From contig NC_007964.1 of NCBI RefSeq assembly GCF_000013885.1, forward strand, positions 4,326,001 through 4,390,000: DNA of 64,000 nucleotides, written 5' to 3'. A program made the translations under genes and the position numbers. The DNA comes from Nitrobacter hamburgensis X14 (GTDB lineage Bacteria; Pseudomonadota; Alphaproteobacteria; Rhizobiales; Xanthobacteraceae). Position 1 is the stretch's first letter; every line of letters begins with the position of its first letter. Shown here in pieces: positions 9,156 to 18,216 of this stretch. The notes under the pieces are model-generated. The model was not told the origin of the DNA. It worked only from the letters and a program-made list of their open reading frames with translations, and did no database searches.

Positions 9156-9179
9156 TGCAGCGGCTTACGGGGAGGTTCC

Positions 9180-9505
9180 AATTTGGCAGCACGCTGCTGC
9201 CAAATTTCCTTGGGGCCCCAACCAGCTTCTTCTCGATAAAATTGGAGATCTGGCTCTAAGAAATTGGTACGCGGATGCTGCCGCCGAGGCCGGCTGGAAG
9301 CGAAGTGTCCTTCAGCATTAAATCGAAACCCGCCTGCACGAACGCCAAGGTAAGGCAATTACCAATTTCGACCGAACGCTGCCCGCCGAGAGCAAAGGGC
9401 TGCGTCGGAGCTCTTCAAGGATCCCTACTTTCTGGACTTCGTTGACGCAGACGGCATCGTTCACGAATGGCATCTCGAACGTGCCTTATCCCAAGCCACT
9501 CAGCT
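9180..9505 (+). pseudogene. DUF1016 (YhcG-type) PDDEXK nuclease remnant
   Basis: The stretch around 9204-9315 reads FPWGPNQLLLDKIGDLALRN, then WYADAAAEAGWKRSVLQH, a stop, and IETRLHER. After shifts it continues AITNFDRTLPAES and LFKDPYFLDFVDADG. This order is the hallmark middle region of DUF1016 nucleases, a family often found in mobile DNA and defence contexts. The first part of the gene, the nuclease core and the C-terminus are missing. At least one stop and one frameshift are present. Confidence 0.65.
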
Positions 9506-9556
9506 TGCTTTCAGCTTTGAAGCAGCTGCAGTTCTCGGGCTCTTCGCGGGGCCTGA

Positions 9557-10525
9557 GAGCCGATCCAAGAAGATTGGATTCAAGAGCATTGGGTTGAGCG
9601 TGTGAGGCGCCTGAGCATGACGCGGATCATGGCGAGGCGGACGAAGGCTGCGACGGTCCTGGTGTAGCGCTCAAAATCGCGCATCAGGCGACGATTGCGG
9701 CTGATCCAGGCGAAAGTCCGTTCGACGATCCAGCGCTTGGGCAGCACGACGAAGCGATGGAGATCGGAACGCTTGACGATCTCGATCTTCCAGCGTCCCG
9801 TCGCGGCGACAGTCTTCGCCATTTTTGGTCCCTGATAGCTGCCATCGGCGAAAATCCGATCGACGAAGGGAAAGCGCCGCCGCGCTCGGCGTAGCAGGTC
9901 ATGCGCGCCGTCGCGGTCCTGAATATCGGCGGCATGGACGCTCACGCCGAGCAAGAGGCCGAGTGTGTCGACGAGGATGTGACGCTTGCGGCCCGTGATC
10001 TCAGCGCAACGTCTTCGTTGTCGCTCCTTGCCCGCATCAAAGCCCTGCGGGTCGAGTGCAGAGCCCCTTTTTGCGCTGCCTTGCTGCTTTGGGCGTCGAT
10101 GATTGCAACGGTGGGACTCGCCTCGCGTCCGGCTGCTTCGCGTGTCGCTACATAGAGTGTATCGTGAATACGATCCAACGTGCCGTCCCAATCCCATAAC
10201 ATGAAGTAGAAATGCGCCGTGCTCTTGGGCGGCAGGTCTTTCGGCATCGCCTTCCATTGGCAGCCGGTCGACAGCACATAGAAGATCGCGTTCAACACCT
10301 CGCGGACGTCGACCGAACGGCGGCGTCCGCCTCGTCGCGCCGGCGGGATCATTGCAGCAACAAGCACCCACTCCGCATCACTCAAATCACTGGGATAGCG
10401 CTGGCTGCGCCGGTCAGCCGTCAGACGGTGTTCAGGCTTCCACATCGTGTGCTCCTGTCACGGATCGCTCCAGGACATCGAATCACAACCGACTCATCTG
10501 ACTCAAGTTCTTCCTGGATCGGCTC
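9557..10525 (-). mobile_element. IS5 family (IS1031 group) element, complete, TSD TGA
   Basis: The element begins GAGCCGATCC and ends with its complement GGATCGGCTC, flanked on both sides by TGA (9554-9556 and 10526-10528), the TNA duplication expected for this group. The transposase lies in two overlapping frames on the minus strand: MWKPEHRLTADRRSQRYPSD from 10445, switching at the CAAAAAGGGG run to the frame with GRKRHILVDTLGLLLGV, DRIFADGSYQGPKM and RTFAWISRNRRL, ending at 9580. A frameshift is needed to join them. A nearly identical copy at 38932-42848 is split by other IS elements. Confidence 0.9.
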
Positions 10526-11521
10526 TGAGGGCTCGCGAGCGGCAGCGCCCTTCACCTTCTTCACGTCGATCTTCTTCATGTCCGCCGCCGCCTGTTGGGC
10601 GCCGTGGTTGTGCTTCGCGTATTCCTGGCCGTCGACCGGTGCGACATGCGCCGGGTCCCTGCCGAGATACGGGCGTCCGATTCCGAACTCCTTCCCATGC
10701 GTATCAATCCACTGCCAGAGCTTTACCGAGGAAGCAAATCGCCGGTCACGCGTGCCGCCCTCGACACTCACAACATCGGCCGCGAGCCCATGCCCATAGC
10801 CACCGCGCAAGCTGCCGCCATGATACGATCGGTTATTCGCCGCCTTGAGGCCGCTTGCAATCGACTGGCGGTAGTCGTCACGGAATCCGCTGGTAATGCC
10901 GGGCGAAAGGCCCGCCGCCTGCGCCGCATGAAGCATATGAAACAATTTCAGCTTGAAGCTCCGGTCCATGCCGCCGATCACATAGTCAATCATCGGCATG
11001 CCGGCATGTTCCGCTGCCTTCGGATCCTTCCACCCGAAATCTTGATCGACAAGCTTGGTGACGGCTCTGGACACATTCACCATCTTGCCCTTTTGCTTGA
11101 CGGCGACGTCCCTCCATTCAAGCGTCTTGATGGCGTCTTCCTTGGGCGTGCGTTGATAAAGCGCCCACAGATACCGATCGATGCAGACGTCCATGATCAG
11201 GCACTCGTCGACAATCTCGATGGAGGTCGTGGCTTTGGCGGTGTCGACAGGTTCGACATCCGACGGATTCACGCTTGCGACTTGCACCGGCGCTGGTTCG
11301 ATTGGCGGCGCATCCGACGCATGGGCCGGGGCCGTTTCAACTACCGGCTCCGGCATATGCAGAACGATCGGTGCGTGGGCGACATCTTTGGTGAGTGGCA
11401 CCGCGCCCGTGGTCTGGAGTCCTTCCGACCTCGTCGCGAGTAGGCCGACAATTCCGATCGCGAAAACGACGGACAGCAACACGGGCGTTGGCATTGTCGA
11501 GAGTCGCCGCGGGTTCATCAT
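10526..11521 (-). pseudogene. M15-like D,D-carboxypeptidase family protein, 3' end interrupted by IS5
   Basis: From ATG at 11519-11521 (preceded by GAGGCTGGA) the protein has an N-terminal membrane anchor (PTPVLLSVVFAIGIVGLLAT), a Pro/Ala-rich linker and a C-terminal M15-like peptidase domain with LSPGITSGFRDDYRQSIASG, RGGYGHGLAADVV and a late H in DPAHVAP. It probably trims peptidoglycan in the periplasm. The IS5 insertion at 10526 replaces only the tail; rejoining the frame across the duplicated TGA gives a Lys/Ala-rich end stopping at 9500-9502. The peptidase domain itself is intact, so the protein may still work. Confidence 0.65.
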
Positions 11522-11744
11522 TCCAGCCTCATTGGAACTGGATTGCACAGCCGAGCATTGACACGATGATTGTTCTGACAAGGAATGCGCCGCAACTGAG
11601 CAGGCCGTGCCCGTTTGCCTGAAGTGTTGCCTGTGCGCTCGCTGTCCGTTTGGTGCCATTTCAGCTGTGAGCATGCTTGTTCCTCGCGAGTCGGATATCT
11701 GAGGTTGGTCACGGCAGCGGACACGCGCTGCAACGGGAAATGGA

Positions 11745-13307
11745 ATGGTGAACCGATTGACATCGGCGAAATCTACCCTGGCGCTGCGCCGTTGGGGAAA
11801 TAGAGTCGTCGTGATGCTCGCGGGGATGGCCGCGCTGATCGCACCGATCTCCGACGCCACAGCGAAGCAGGCGCGCCGCGCGCAACCCGCCGAGACGACG
11901 GCGCCACGCGAGGCAGGCGAGCCGATCATGGCAATCGTGTCGCTCAAGAGTCAGCAGGTCACGTTCTATGATGCCGAGGGCTGGATCCTGCGCGCGCCGG
12001 TATCGACCGGCATCAAGGAGCGCGAGACGCCAGCCGGCGTCTTCGCCATCATCGAGAAGGACAAGGACCACCACTCCACCATGTATGACGACGCCTGGAT
12101 GCCGAACATGCAACGCATCACCTGGAACGGCCTTGCATTGCATGGCGGGCCGTTGCCCGGCTATGCGGCCTCACACGGCTGCGTGCGAATGCCTTACGGC
12201 TTTGCGGAAAAGCTGTTCGACAAGACGCGGATCGGGATGCGCGTGATCATCTCGCCGAACGATGCGGCTCCGGTCGACTTTTCTCACCCGACACTATCGC
12301 TCTTCGCGCCGAACGCGGAAATCATTACAGCTGCTTCGGCAAAGGCCGAGGCGCTCGCACGCGAGGCCATGGACGCCGCCACGACGGCCGACGAGGCCAG
12401 GAAGACTGCTACGATAGCAGCTCGCGAGTCGGCGCCGTTAGCCGCGTCTCTGCGCAAGCTGGAACGGTTCAAGGCCCGGGCCGACGCCGAGCTCGTATCC
12501 GCCGACAAGGCGCTGGCCGCGGCCAAGACCGACCAGGCCAGGGCGAAGGCCGAGGACCGTCAGCAAAAGGCCGCCGCCAAGGCAGCGGAGCTGGGGACCC
12601 AGTTCGACACCGCCAAGGCGGACGCGACATCAAAGCTCGACGCAGCCAGCGCCGCAAAAGAAGCGGCCAAGACGGCTCAGACAAAAAACGCCGACACCGC
12701 CAAGGCGGCGCTCGACGCAAAGCTCGCGCTCGAGCCGGTCTCGATCTACATCAGTCGCGCGACGCGAACGCTTTACGTTCGGCGCAACACGCATAAGCCG
12801 GCGCCGGACGGGGGCGGCGAGGTGTTCGATGCGACCATCGAGGTCTCGGTCACGATCCGCGATCCCGGCAAACCACTCGGCACGCATGTGTTCACGGCGG
12901 TGGCGCGCAACGACGCGGGCCTGCGCTGGACCGCCGTCACGATCGAGAATGGGGATGGCGCCAAAAACGCGCTCGACCGCATCACCATCCCAAAGGAAGT
13001 CCTCGATCGCATCGCGCCGACCGCATTGCCGCAATCCTCGATCGTCGTCTCCGACGAGCCGCTGAGCGAGGAGACCAACTATCGTACCGAGTTTGTTGCG
13101 GTGCTGAGCGACCAGCCCCAGGGCGGCTTCATCACGCGCGAGCCGAGCGAGGTTCTCATGGCGGACGACAACGGCTGGGGCGACGGCAACCAACAGGAAG
13201 ACGACAGCTTCGGCTTCTTTTTCCCGCGCAACCCGACCCCCCAACCGAGCAATGCGCGCCGGGGCGGCCGCCAGTTCTTTCCTCCGCTGCAACGAGGCTG
13301 GTGGTAA
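11745..13307 (+). CDS. L,D-transpeptidase (YkuD) with second degenerate YkuD-like domain
   Basis: This 520-aa protein has an N-terminal membrane segment (about residues 20-38) and a YkuD domain at about 60-175 with the catalytic motif HGGPLPGYAASHGCVRMP (H133, C146). An Ala/Lys-rich coiled coil (about 195-325) follows, then a C-terminal domain (VSIYISRATRTLYVRR to TNYRTEFVAVLSD) that looks like a second YkuD fold but lacks the SHGC cysteine. The enzyme makes 3-3 crosslinks in peptidoglycan or attaches proteins to it. It is divergent from the carboxypeptidase gene, suggesting a shared control region at 11522-11744. Confidence 0.85.
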   Translation: MVNRLTSAKSTLALRRWGNRVVVMLAGMAALIAPISDATAKQARRAQPAETTAPREAGEPIMAIVSLKSQQVTFYDAEGWILRAPVSTGIKERETPAGVFAIIEKDKDHHSTMYDDAWMPNMQRITWNGLALHGGPLPGYAASHGCVRMPYGFAEKLFDKTRIGMRVIISPNDAAPVDFSHPTLSLFAPNAEIITAASAKAEALAREAMDAATTADEARKTATIAARESAPLAASLRKLERFKARADAELVSADKALAAAKTDQARAKAEDRQQKAAAKAAELGTQFDTAKADATSKLDAASAAKEAAKTAQTKNADTAKAALDAKLALEPVSIYISRATRTLYVRRNTHKPAPDGGGEVFDATIEVSVTIRDPGKPLGTHVFTAVARNDAGLRWTAVTIENGDGAKNALDRITIPKEVLDRIAPTALPQSSIVVSDEPLSEETNYRTEFVAVLSDQPQGGFITREPSEVLMADDNGWGDGNQQEDDSFGFFFPRNPTPQPSNARRGGRQFFPPLQRGWW

Positions 13308-13320
13308 GCACGCCGCGCGT

Positions 13321-13690
13321 TCAGCCGCGCTCAAACGTCTCGATGATGACCATACGGCCGCGGCAACATGGGCACGGGTGCGCGAGCGGCTTGGGCTCGT
13401 TGACCTCGGCGCAGTTGCTATCCCTGGCCTCGGGCTGTGTCGCCGGCACGTCGAGCAGTCGGCGCACTCGGGCGATGTTGTCGGCGGGTGTGCCGCTGGC
13501 GAGCAGGCCGTAGTGGCGGATGCGGTGGAAGCCGTGCGGCAGGACGTGGATCAGGAAGCGGCGGATGAACTCGCCGGTTGCGAGTGTCATGACCTTCTGG
13601 CGCTCGCGGCCTTCGGTACGATAGTCCTTCCATCGGAAGGTGACGCTGTTGCGGTCGCAGGCGATCAAGCGGCTGTTGGCGATGACAGCC
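13321..13690 (-). pseudogene. IS91 family transposase, C-terminal fragment
   Basis: The product SVTFRWKDYRTEGRERQKVM, then LATGEFIRRFLIHVLPHGFH and RIRHYGLLA is the conserved end of the Y2 rolling-circle transposase of IS91/IS801. The N-terminal catalytic half with the two tyrosines is gone. The CxxC motif PCPCCRGRM near the end is typical of the family. Confidence 0.8.
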
Positions 13691-13943
13691 CTGACCGTGA
13701 AGGTTGGCGGAGCACGAGAGAAAACGTCGCCGACCTATAACGCCATCAAGATGGATTCAGTAAAGGCGGCGCGATTGCCTCGAGTGGCGCTTCCATTCGC
13801 GCACCTTCAAGGGACTCAATCCACAATCAGCGCAAAAGTGTCGTCAACTCAAATGGATTAGAGCAGTTTTGGATTGATGTGACTCGAGATTCCGTTTCCG
13901 AAAGATGAGGGAGAAGATTTGTTGTCCTGATTCGGAGGCGGCG

Positions 13944-14162
13944 ATGGCGAAGGTTTACTCAGCGGATTTGCGCGAGCGTGTGATTAAGGCAGTCCTTGGC
14001 GGCTTGTCAGCTCGTTCGGTAGCGCGGGTATTCTCGATCAGCGAGAGCAGCGCCATCAAATGGATGCAGCAGGTCCGGCGTGATGGCCGGATGGCGTTGA
14101 GTGCGGTCCGCGGCCATCGCCGCGCGGTGCTGGAGCCGCACGCTGCGTTTCTGTTGGACTGA
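13944..14162 (+). pseudogene. IS630 family transposase N-terminal fragment
   Basis: From MAKVYSADLRERVIKAVLGG the frame shows the IS630 helix-turn-helix (SARSVARVFSISESSAIKWM). It ends after 72 residues without the DDE domain. This IS630 type differs from the one at 55690. Confidence 0.65.
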
Positions 14163-14513
14163 TTAGTCCTGCCAAGCCATCAGCGATGTGCGCATTGTGC
14201 TGCGATATGGACAGATCTCCCGAGGCATTCAAGGCCGAAACAACGGCCTGTGCGCGATTTCTCGAAAGACTCAGAGCGGAGCCCGATCTAGACTGAACCT
14301 TCCTTTTCCGCCCGCAGACTTCGCTCCGGATGAGCGTACGGGCCGCTTTCAGCTCGGCGGCGATCAATTGCTGAGCGACGCCACGGTAGAAGCCATATTT
14401 TGATGATAGATTTCGCGATCGCGAATGGTCGATGAGGTCGAACAGCCGGCGTACAGTCGCCAACGATTCAAAGTCGGATACTAGCCACCGGCAGGCATCG
14501 GAAGGAGATCATC
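14163..14513. other. Intergenic stretch, possible debris
   Basis: A 135-codon frame on the minus strand crosses this region but I recognise no domain. The last bases provide the ribosome binding site (GGAAGGAG) for the M20 gene at 14514. No other feature seen. Confidence 0.4.
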
Positions 14514-15788
14514 ATGGCTGAGCATACCTCCCGCAACAGCGCATCCGCTGTCCTGACGAACCTGGTCAGGCTGCTGCCCGATCTTGAGCCGCTTTATAAG
14601 GACATTCACGCCCATCCCGAATTGTCGATGCACGAGACGCGAACGGCGGGCATCGCCGCCGACAGGCTCAGGAAAGCTGGTTACGAGGTGACGACCGGGG
14701 TGGGCAAGACGGGTGTGGTCGGACTGCTGCGCAACGGCGAAGGGCCCACGGTGATGCTGCGCGCCGACATGGATGCGCTGCCGATCGCCGAGAACACCGG
14801 CCTTGCCTATGCCAGTAGAATCTCGGCGAAGGATGCCGAAGGCAACACCGTGCCGGTGGGACATATGTGCGGCCATGATATGCATATCGCCTGGCTGGTC
14901 GGCGCGGCGACACTGCTGTCGCAGGCGCGCGACGCCTGGAAGGGCACGTTGATGGCCGTCTTCCAGCCCGGTGAGGAAACAGCGCAAGGCGCCCAAGCCA
15001 TGATCGACGACGGCCTGCTTAAACGCTTCCCCACACCCGATGTCGTGCTTGGCCAGCATGTCATGGTAGGCCCCGCTGGCACCGTCGCCGGAAGCGCCGG
15101 ACCGATCACCTCTGCGGCGGACAGTCTGCAAATCCGTCTGTTCGGGCGCGGTGCGCATGGCTCGATGCCGCAGGCCAGTATCGATCCCGTCGTCATGGCG
15201 GCGTCCGTCGTCCTGCGGCTGCAGACCATCGTGTCGCGCGAGGTCGCCGCAAACGACGCGGCGGTGGTCACGGTCGGCGTGCTGCAGGCCGGCACCAAGG
15301 AGAACGTCATTCCCGACGACGCCATCATCAAGCTTAACGTGCGGACGTTCGACGCCGGCGTGCGCAAGCATGTGCTTGCCGCGATCGAACGGATCGTCAA
15401 TGCCGAGGCCGAAGCCTCTGGCGCCCCGCGCAAGCCGGAGATCACGCCGCTCGACCGCTACCCGCTCAACGTGAATGATGAGACCGCGAGCAATCGTATC
15501 GCCGAAGCATTTCGCGGCTATTTCTCCGCCGACCGGATGAAACACACAGGCCCCGCGCCAGCCAGCGAAGATTTCGGCTGCTTCGGCACCGCGTGGCAGG
15601 TGCCTTCGGTGTTCTGGTTCGTGGGCGGCAACGATCCCAAGACCTACGCCGAGGCAAAGGCGGCGGGCAAGCTGAATGAACTGCCGGTCAATCACAGCCC
15701 GCAATTCGCACCGGTTTTGCATCCGACGCTGGAAACAGGTGTCGAGGCGCTGGTCGTCGGCGCGCTGGCCTGGCTCGGCCCAAGCTGA
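14514..15788 (+). CDS. M20-family amidohydrolase (hippurate hydrolase-like)
   Basis: This 424-aa cytoplasmic metallopeptidase-type enzyme has the ligands HAHPELS (about residue 32), the GHMCGHDMH motif (C119, H121, H124), FQPGEET (about 151-157) and the late SEDFGCF. The dimerisation domain contains GRGAHGSMPQASIDPV. The family cleaves N-acyl amino acids or related amides; the exact substrate cannot be read. The TRIC channel gene follows 132 bp downstream. A scrambled second copy of the same two genes lies at 19518-20022. Confidence 0.88.
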   Translation: MAEHTSRNSASAVLTNLVRLLPDLEPLYKDIHAHPELSMHETRTAGIAADRLRKAGYEVTTGVGKTGVVGLLRNGEGPTVMLRADMDALPIAENTGLAYASRISAKDAEGNTVPVGHMCGHDMHIAWLVGAATLLSQARDAWKGTLMAVFQPGEETAQGAQAMIDDGLLKRFPTPDVVLGQHVMVGPAGTVAGSAGPITSAADSLQIRLFGRGAHGSMPQASIDPVVMAASVVLRLQTIVSREVAANDAAVVTVGVLQAGTKENVIPDDAIIKLNVRTFDAGVRKHVLAAIERIVNAEAEASGAPRKPEITPLDRYPLNVNDETASNRIAEAFRGYFSADRMKHTGPAPASEDFGCFGTAWQVPSVFWFVGGNDPKTYAEAKAAGKLNELPVNHSPQFAPVLHPTLETGVEALVVGALAWLGPS

Positions 15789-15920
15789 CGTTTTTACCCT
15801 GCCCCGGGTCCGAATGCATTGTGGAGTGGCCCTCACCCGGTGGCCAGCGCTTGAATTTATCCCCGGTTATGACTTCGTGTGTCCGGCTCGATACGGTAAG
15901 CTTTCGGGGGCGGAGCCGTC

Positions 15921-16589
15921 ATGATCACTATCGAAACTTTCGTGCATATTCTGGACTTGGGCGGTACCTTTGTTTTCGCGATCAGCGGGGCCGTTGCTGC
16001 AGTCAATCGCCGGCTCGACATTTTCGGCATCCTCGTATTGTCCTTCGTGGCCGGAAATTTTGGCGGGATCGGTCGCGATGTGCTGATCGGCGCGGTGCCG
16101 CCGGCCGCCCTGACGGACGGCTTCTATTTGCTAGTTTCGATGCTGGCGGGGCTCATCACCTTCTTCTTGTACGCCGGCGTCGACAGGCTCCGCAGCCCGG
16201 TGCTTCTGTTCGACGCGGCGGGACTAGCGTTCTTTGCCGTTGCCGGTGCGCAAAAGGCGATCGCATTCGGATTGAGCCCGGTTATGTCAGCTCTTCTTGG
16301 CATGTTGACCGGCATTGGAGGTGGTATGACGCGCGACGTGCTCCTCGCGGATATCCCGCAGGTGCTGCATTCCGATCTCTACGCTGTTGCAGCATTGGTC
16401 GGCGCGTCCATCGTCGTCATCGGCGATATGCTCGGTCTGGCCTATGGCATCTCGGCGCTGACCGGCGGGGCTTTGTGCTTCGGTCTTCGCTTCATGGCGA
16501 TCAGGCACGGTTGGCGCCTGCCCATCGCGCACTTGTCCGCGCACGGACGCGCGGGCAGCGACCCTTCCAGCCATGACAAGCCATACTGA
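15921..16589 (+). CDS. Trimeric intracellular cation (TRIC) channel family protein
   Basis: The 222-aa protein has about seven membrane helices arranged as two inverted repeats, each with the family glycine/arginine signature (GGIGRDVLIG and GGMTRDVLL). This is the bacterial TRIC/UPF0126 family, a homotrimeric potassium-type channel of the inner membrane. It starts at ATG 15921 after GGGGGCGGAG. The hydrolase upstream may be co-transcribed. Confidence 0.88.
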   Translation: MITIETFVHILDLGGTFVFAISGAVAAVNRRLDIFGILVLSFVAGNFGGIGRDVLIGAVPPAALTDGFYLLVSMLAGLITFFLYAGVDRLRSPVLLFDAAGLAFFAVAGAQKAIAFGLSPVMSALLGMLTGIGGGMTRDVLLADIPQVLHSDLYAVAALVGASIVVIGDMLGLAYGISALTGGALCFGLRFMAIRHGWRLPIAHLSAHGRAGSDPSSHDKPY

Positions 16590-16783
16590 GATCGCAGTTT
16601 ATATGGAATCGGCCCAAAGCAGCTCGCGTGCCCTTTCGCGGAATATCCTGCGGTGAAGAGGCGAACTGGCGACAGCCGAAAAATCGGAAGTATTTTTCTC
16701 AACATCGTAGTGCGTTGGCACAAGAGGTACTGAGGATTGCTGTCGGCGAAGTAGCGAGGGTTGCAACCCGCCGCTTCGGATCA

Positions 16784-16990
16784 CTAACCGAAGATGCGAG
16801 CCGCCGTCTTGCCTACCTCATTGCCAAAATGTTCGGCGCCATGCCCAATGTCGTGCACCACTTGCTCGGCGTCTCGGCCGGCCTTCGGAACGAAGGCGTC
16901 GCCTTTGCCCGCTGGATGATCCCAGTCAACATCTTTGATCGGGCCGCCGAGTCCGACGCTCAGACTGTTACCGCACTGCTGCACTTGCAT
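16784..16990 (-). CDS. Small hypothetical protein
   Basis: The frame gives 68 aa with a glycine-rich start (GNSLSVGLGGPIKDVDWD) and the helical end DAEQVVHDIGHGAEHFGNEV. The composition is more protein-like than the opposite strand, and it starts at ATG after GGGAAATGGCGGA. I do not recognise a family. A longer frame on the plus strand over the same bases looks less convincing. Confidence 0.35.
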   Translation of the reverse strand: MQVQQCGNSLSVGLGGPIKDVDWDHPAGKGDAFVPKAGRDAEQVVHDIGHGAEHFGNEVGKTAARIFG

Positions 16991-17442
16991 TCCGCCATTT
17001 CCCTGTCGGTATCGGTATTCGAGTGGCAGCCGGGCTTCGAGAAATGCTCTTCGACAACTGAGATATCTTGCCCCGAAACGAGCAAGCTGATCACCTCAGG
17101 TATCCCCTCATTCACACGCATGAGAAGGTCTGATTTAGCGCGGCGTGTTGATTGATGTATTCGCTAAACCGCGCGACAAGCGGGCGCAGGGGACATCCGG
17201 CATGTTTGGGATCAACTCGTAGAGCAAGCATCCCTAGCGGAACAGCGAATGAGTTCGGCGCTTGGCAGTGTTGACCTTGAGATGGCGATCCATACCGAGG
17301 CTCTCGCCGGCTGGGCCGAGCAGCGTCAAAAGCACGATGGCGAAGGCGTTCAAAAGAAGAAGCCTGTCGCGGCGTTGCGGATCGGCGATGCGAAGAACGC
17401 CTAACCCCATGCCGAAGCGAAGGTCCTTGGTGTCGCGAAACC

Positions 17443-17834
17443 GTAAGCGCTCATTTGATCCCCTGGTGTCGGGATCTAATTGAACATGCGAAGCTTTGTC
17501 CGATTTGAACGGAGGTTTGGAATGGAATCTGACGGCAAAAAAAACGTCCATTTGGGCGTCTCGACGATTGGAAGCGTCAGCCGACTTGAAGGGCTTGAAG
17601 GACCGTCGGGGCGTCGGATGCGCTCGGAGGCTGAGAAAGCGCGGATCGTCGCCGAGAGTCTGATGCCCGGCGCTCAGGTGTCGGAGGTGGCGCGCCAGCA
17701 CGGCGCGACACGCTGGCAGGTTTACGATTGGCGTCGGCGCCTTCGCCAGCGAGGCGAATTGGCTTCGCGAGAAGCTCCGGGGGCGACGTTTGCGTCGCTG
17801 ATGGTGGAAGAGCCGCTGGAAGTTGAGCGCTTAC
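17443..17834 (+). mobile_element. 392-bp non-autonomous IS66-type element, TSD GCGAAACC
   Basis: The ends are GTAAGCGCTCA (17443) and its complement TGAGCGCTTAC (17834). The 8-bp duplication GCGAAACC occurs on both sides (17435-17442 and 17835-17842), the size expected for IS66. Only the tnpA accessory gene remains inside; tnpB and tnpC are deleted. It sits within an IS4 transposase gene, so it moved here as a short unit, presumably with help from a complete IS66. Confidence 0.85.
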
Positions 17835-17881
17835 GCGAAACCCCGGCTCGATCGTCCAGCGCCGGGCGTAATGGTTGGTGA
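17522..17881 (+). CDS. IS66 accessory protein TnpA (inside the mini-element)
   Basis: The product starts MESDGKKNVHLGVSTIGSVS after a strong AACGGAGG site and has the TnpA DNA-binding helices RMRSEAEKARIVAESLMPGA and ARQHGATRWQVYDWRRRLRQ. The family part ends near residue 105, where the frame enters the right inverted repeat and continues 15 codons into the IS4 gene. In IS66 elements TnpA is needed with TnpB and TnpC for movement. Confidence 0.7.
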   Translation: MESDGKKNVHLGVSTIGSVSRLEGLEGPSGRRMRSEAEKARIVAESLMPGAQVSEVARQHGATRWQVYDWRRRLRQRGELASREAPGATFASLMVEEPLEVERLRETPARSSSAGRNGW

Positions 17882-17985
17882 TTTCGCGCGCCGTCGCTTC
17901 GGCGTTGCTGGCGGCCAGACACCAGGCCGCTTTCATGTCCCTGGCGTGCACACAGACGACCGCCGCACGTCAGGAACGCGGCGAA

Positions 17986-18153
17986 ATCGCGCGCATAGTC
18001 GGCTGCGTCATAGCCAGGAGGGGCGCCGCCATACTCCGGCATCGTCGGCTCGTTAAAGAACTCGGCTGCCGCGATCTCCCCGCCAACCCTCTCTGTATAG
18101 GAAAGAAGCTGCCGAGCCTGCTCCGGCATCCATACGCCAGACGTATCGCGCAC
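17986..18153 (-). pseudogene. Glycoside hydrolase (GH79-like) fragment
   Basis: The translation SGVWMPEQARQLLSYTERVG, then GEIAAAEFFNEPTMPEYGGA and PGYDAADYARDFAAF has the NEP acid/base motif of clan A glycosidases and resembles GH79 proteins. It is only about 55 residues long and runs straight into the IS4 fragment. The GH79 label is from memory of the pattern. Confidence 0.5.
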
Positions 18154-18216
18154 TCCGCTGCTAATAGCAAAGGACGTGTTGTGAGCCTCGCATTCACCGC
18201 ACCGCAGAAATGCGCC

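Larger units (their letters stand above)
17140..17985 (-). pseudogene. IS4 family transposase C-terminal part, split by a mini-IS66
   Basis: Reading minus, 17985-17835 gives AVVCVHARDMKAAWCLAASN and HYARRWTIEPGFR; after the 392-bp insertion, 17442-17140 gives FRDTKDLRFGMGLGVLRIAD and RRTHSLFRQG. Joined, they form the end of an IS4 transposase including the YREK-like region. The N-terminal half is missing; the truncated IS4 gene at 28369 ends close to where this one begins and may be the matching half of the same type. Confidence 0.75.

Noticed and set aside
14481..15836. 451-codon frame on the minus strand opposite the M20 gene
   Set aside because: Antisense shadow of a high-GC gene with full catalytic motifs on the plus strand; the translation is rich in Arg/Gly/His and lacks domain patterns.
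16628..17155. 175-codon plus-strand frame after the TRIC gene
   Set aside because: No domain or binding site; it overlaps the IS4 remnant end and a better small frame on the minus strand.
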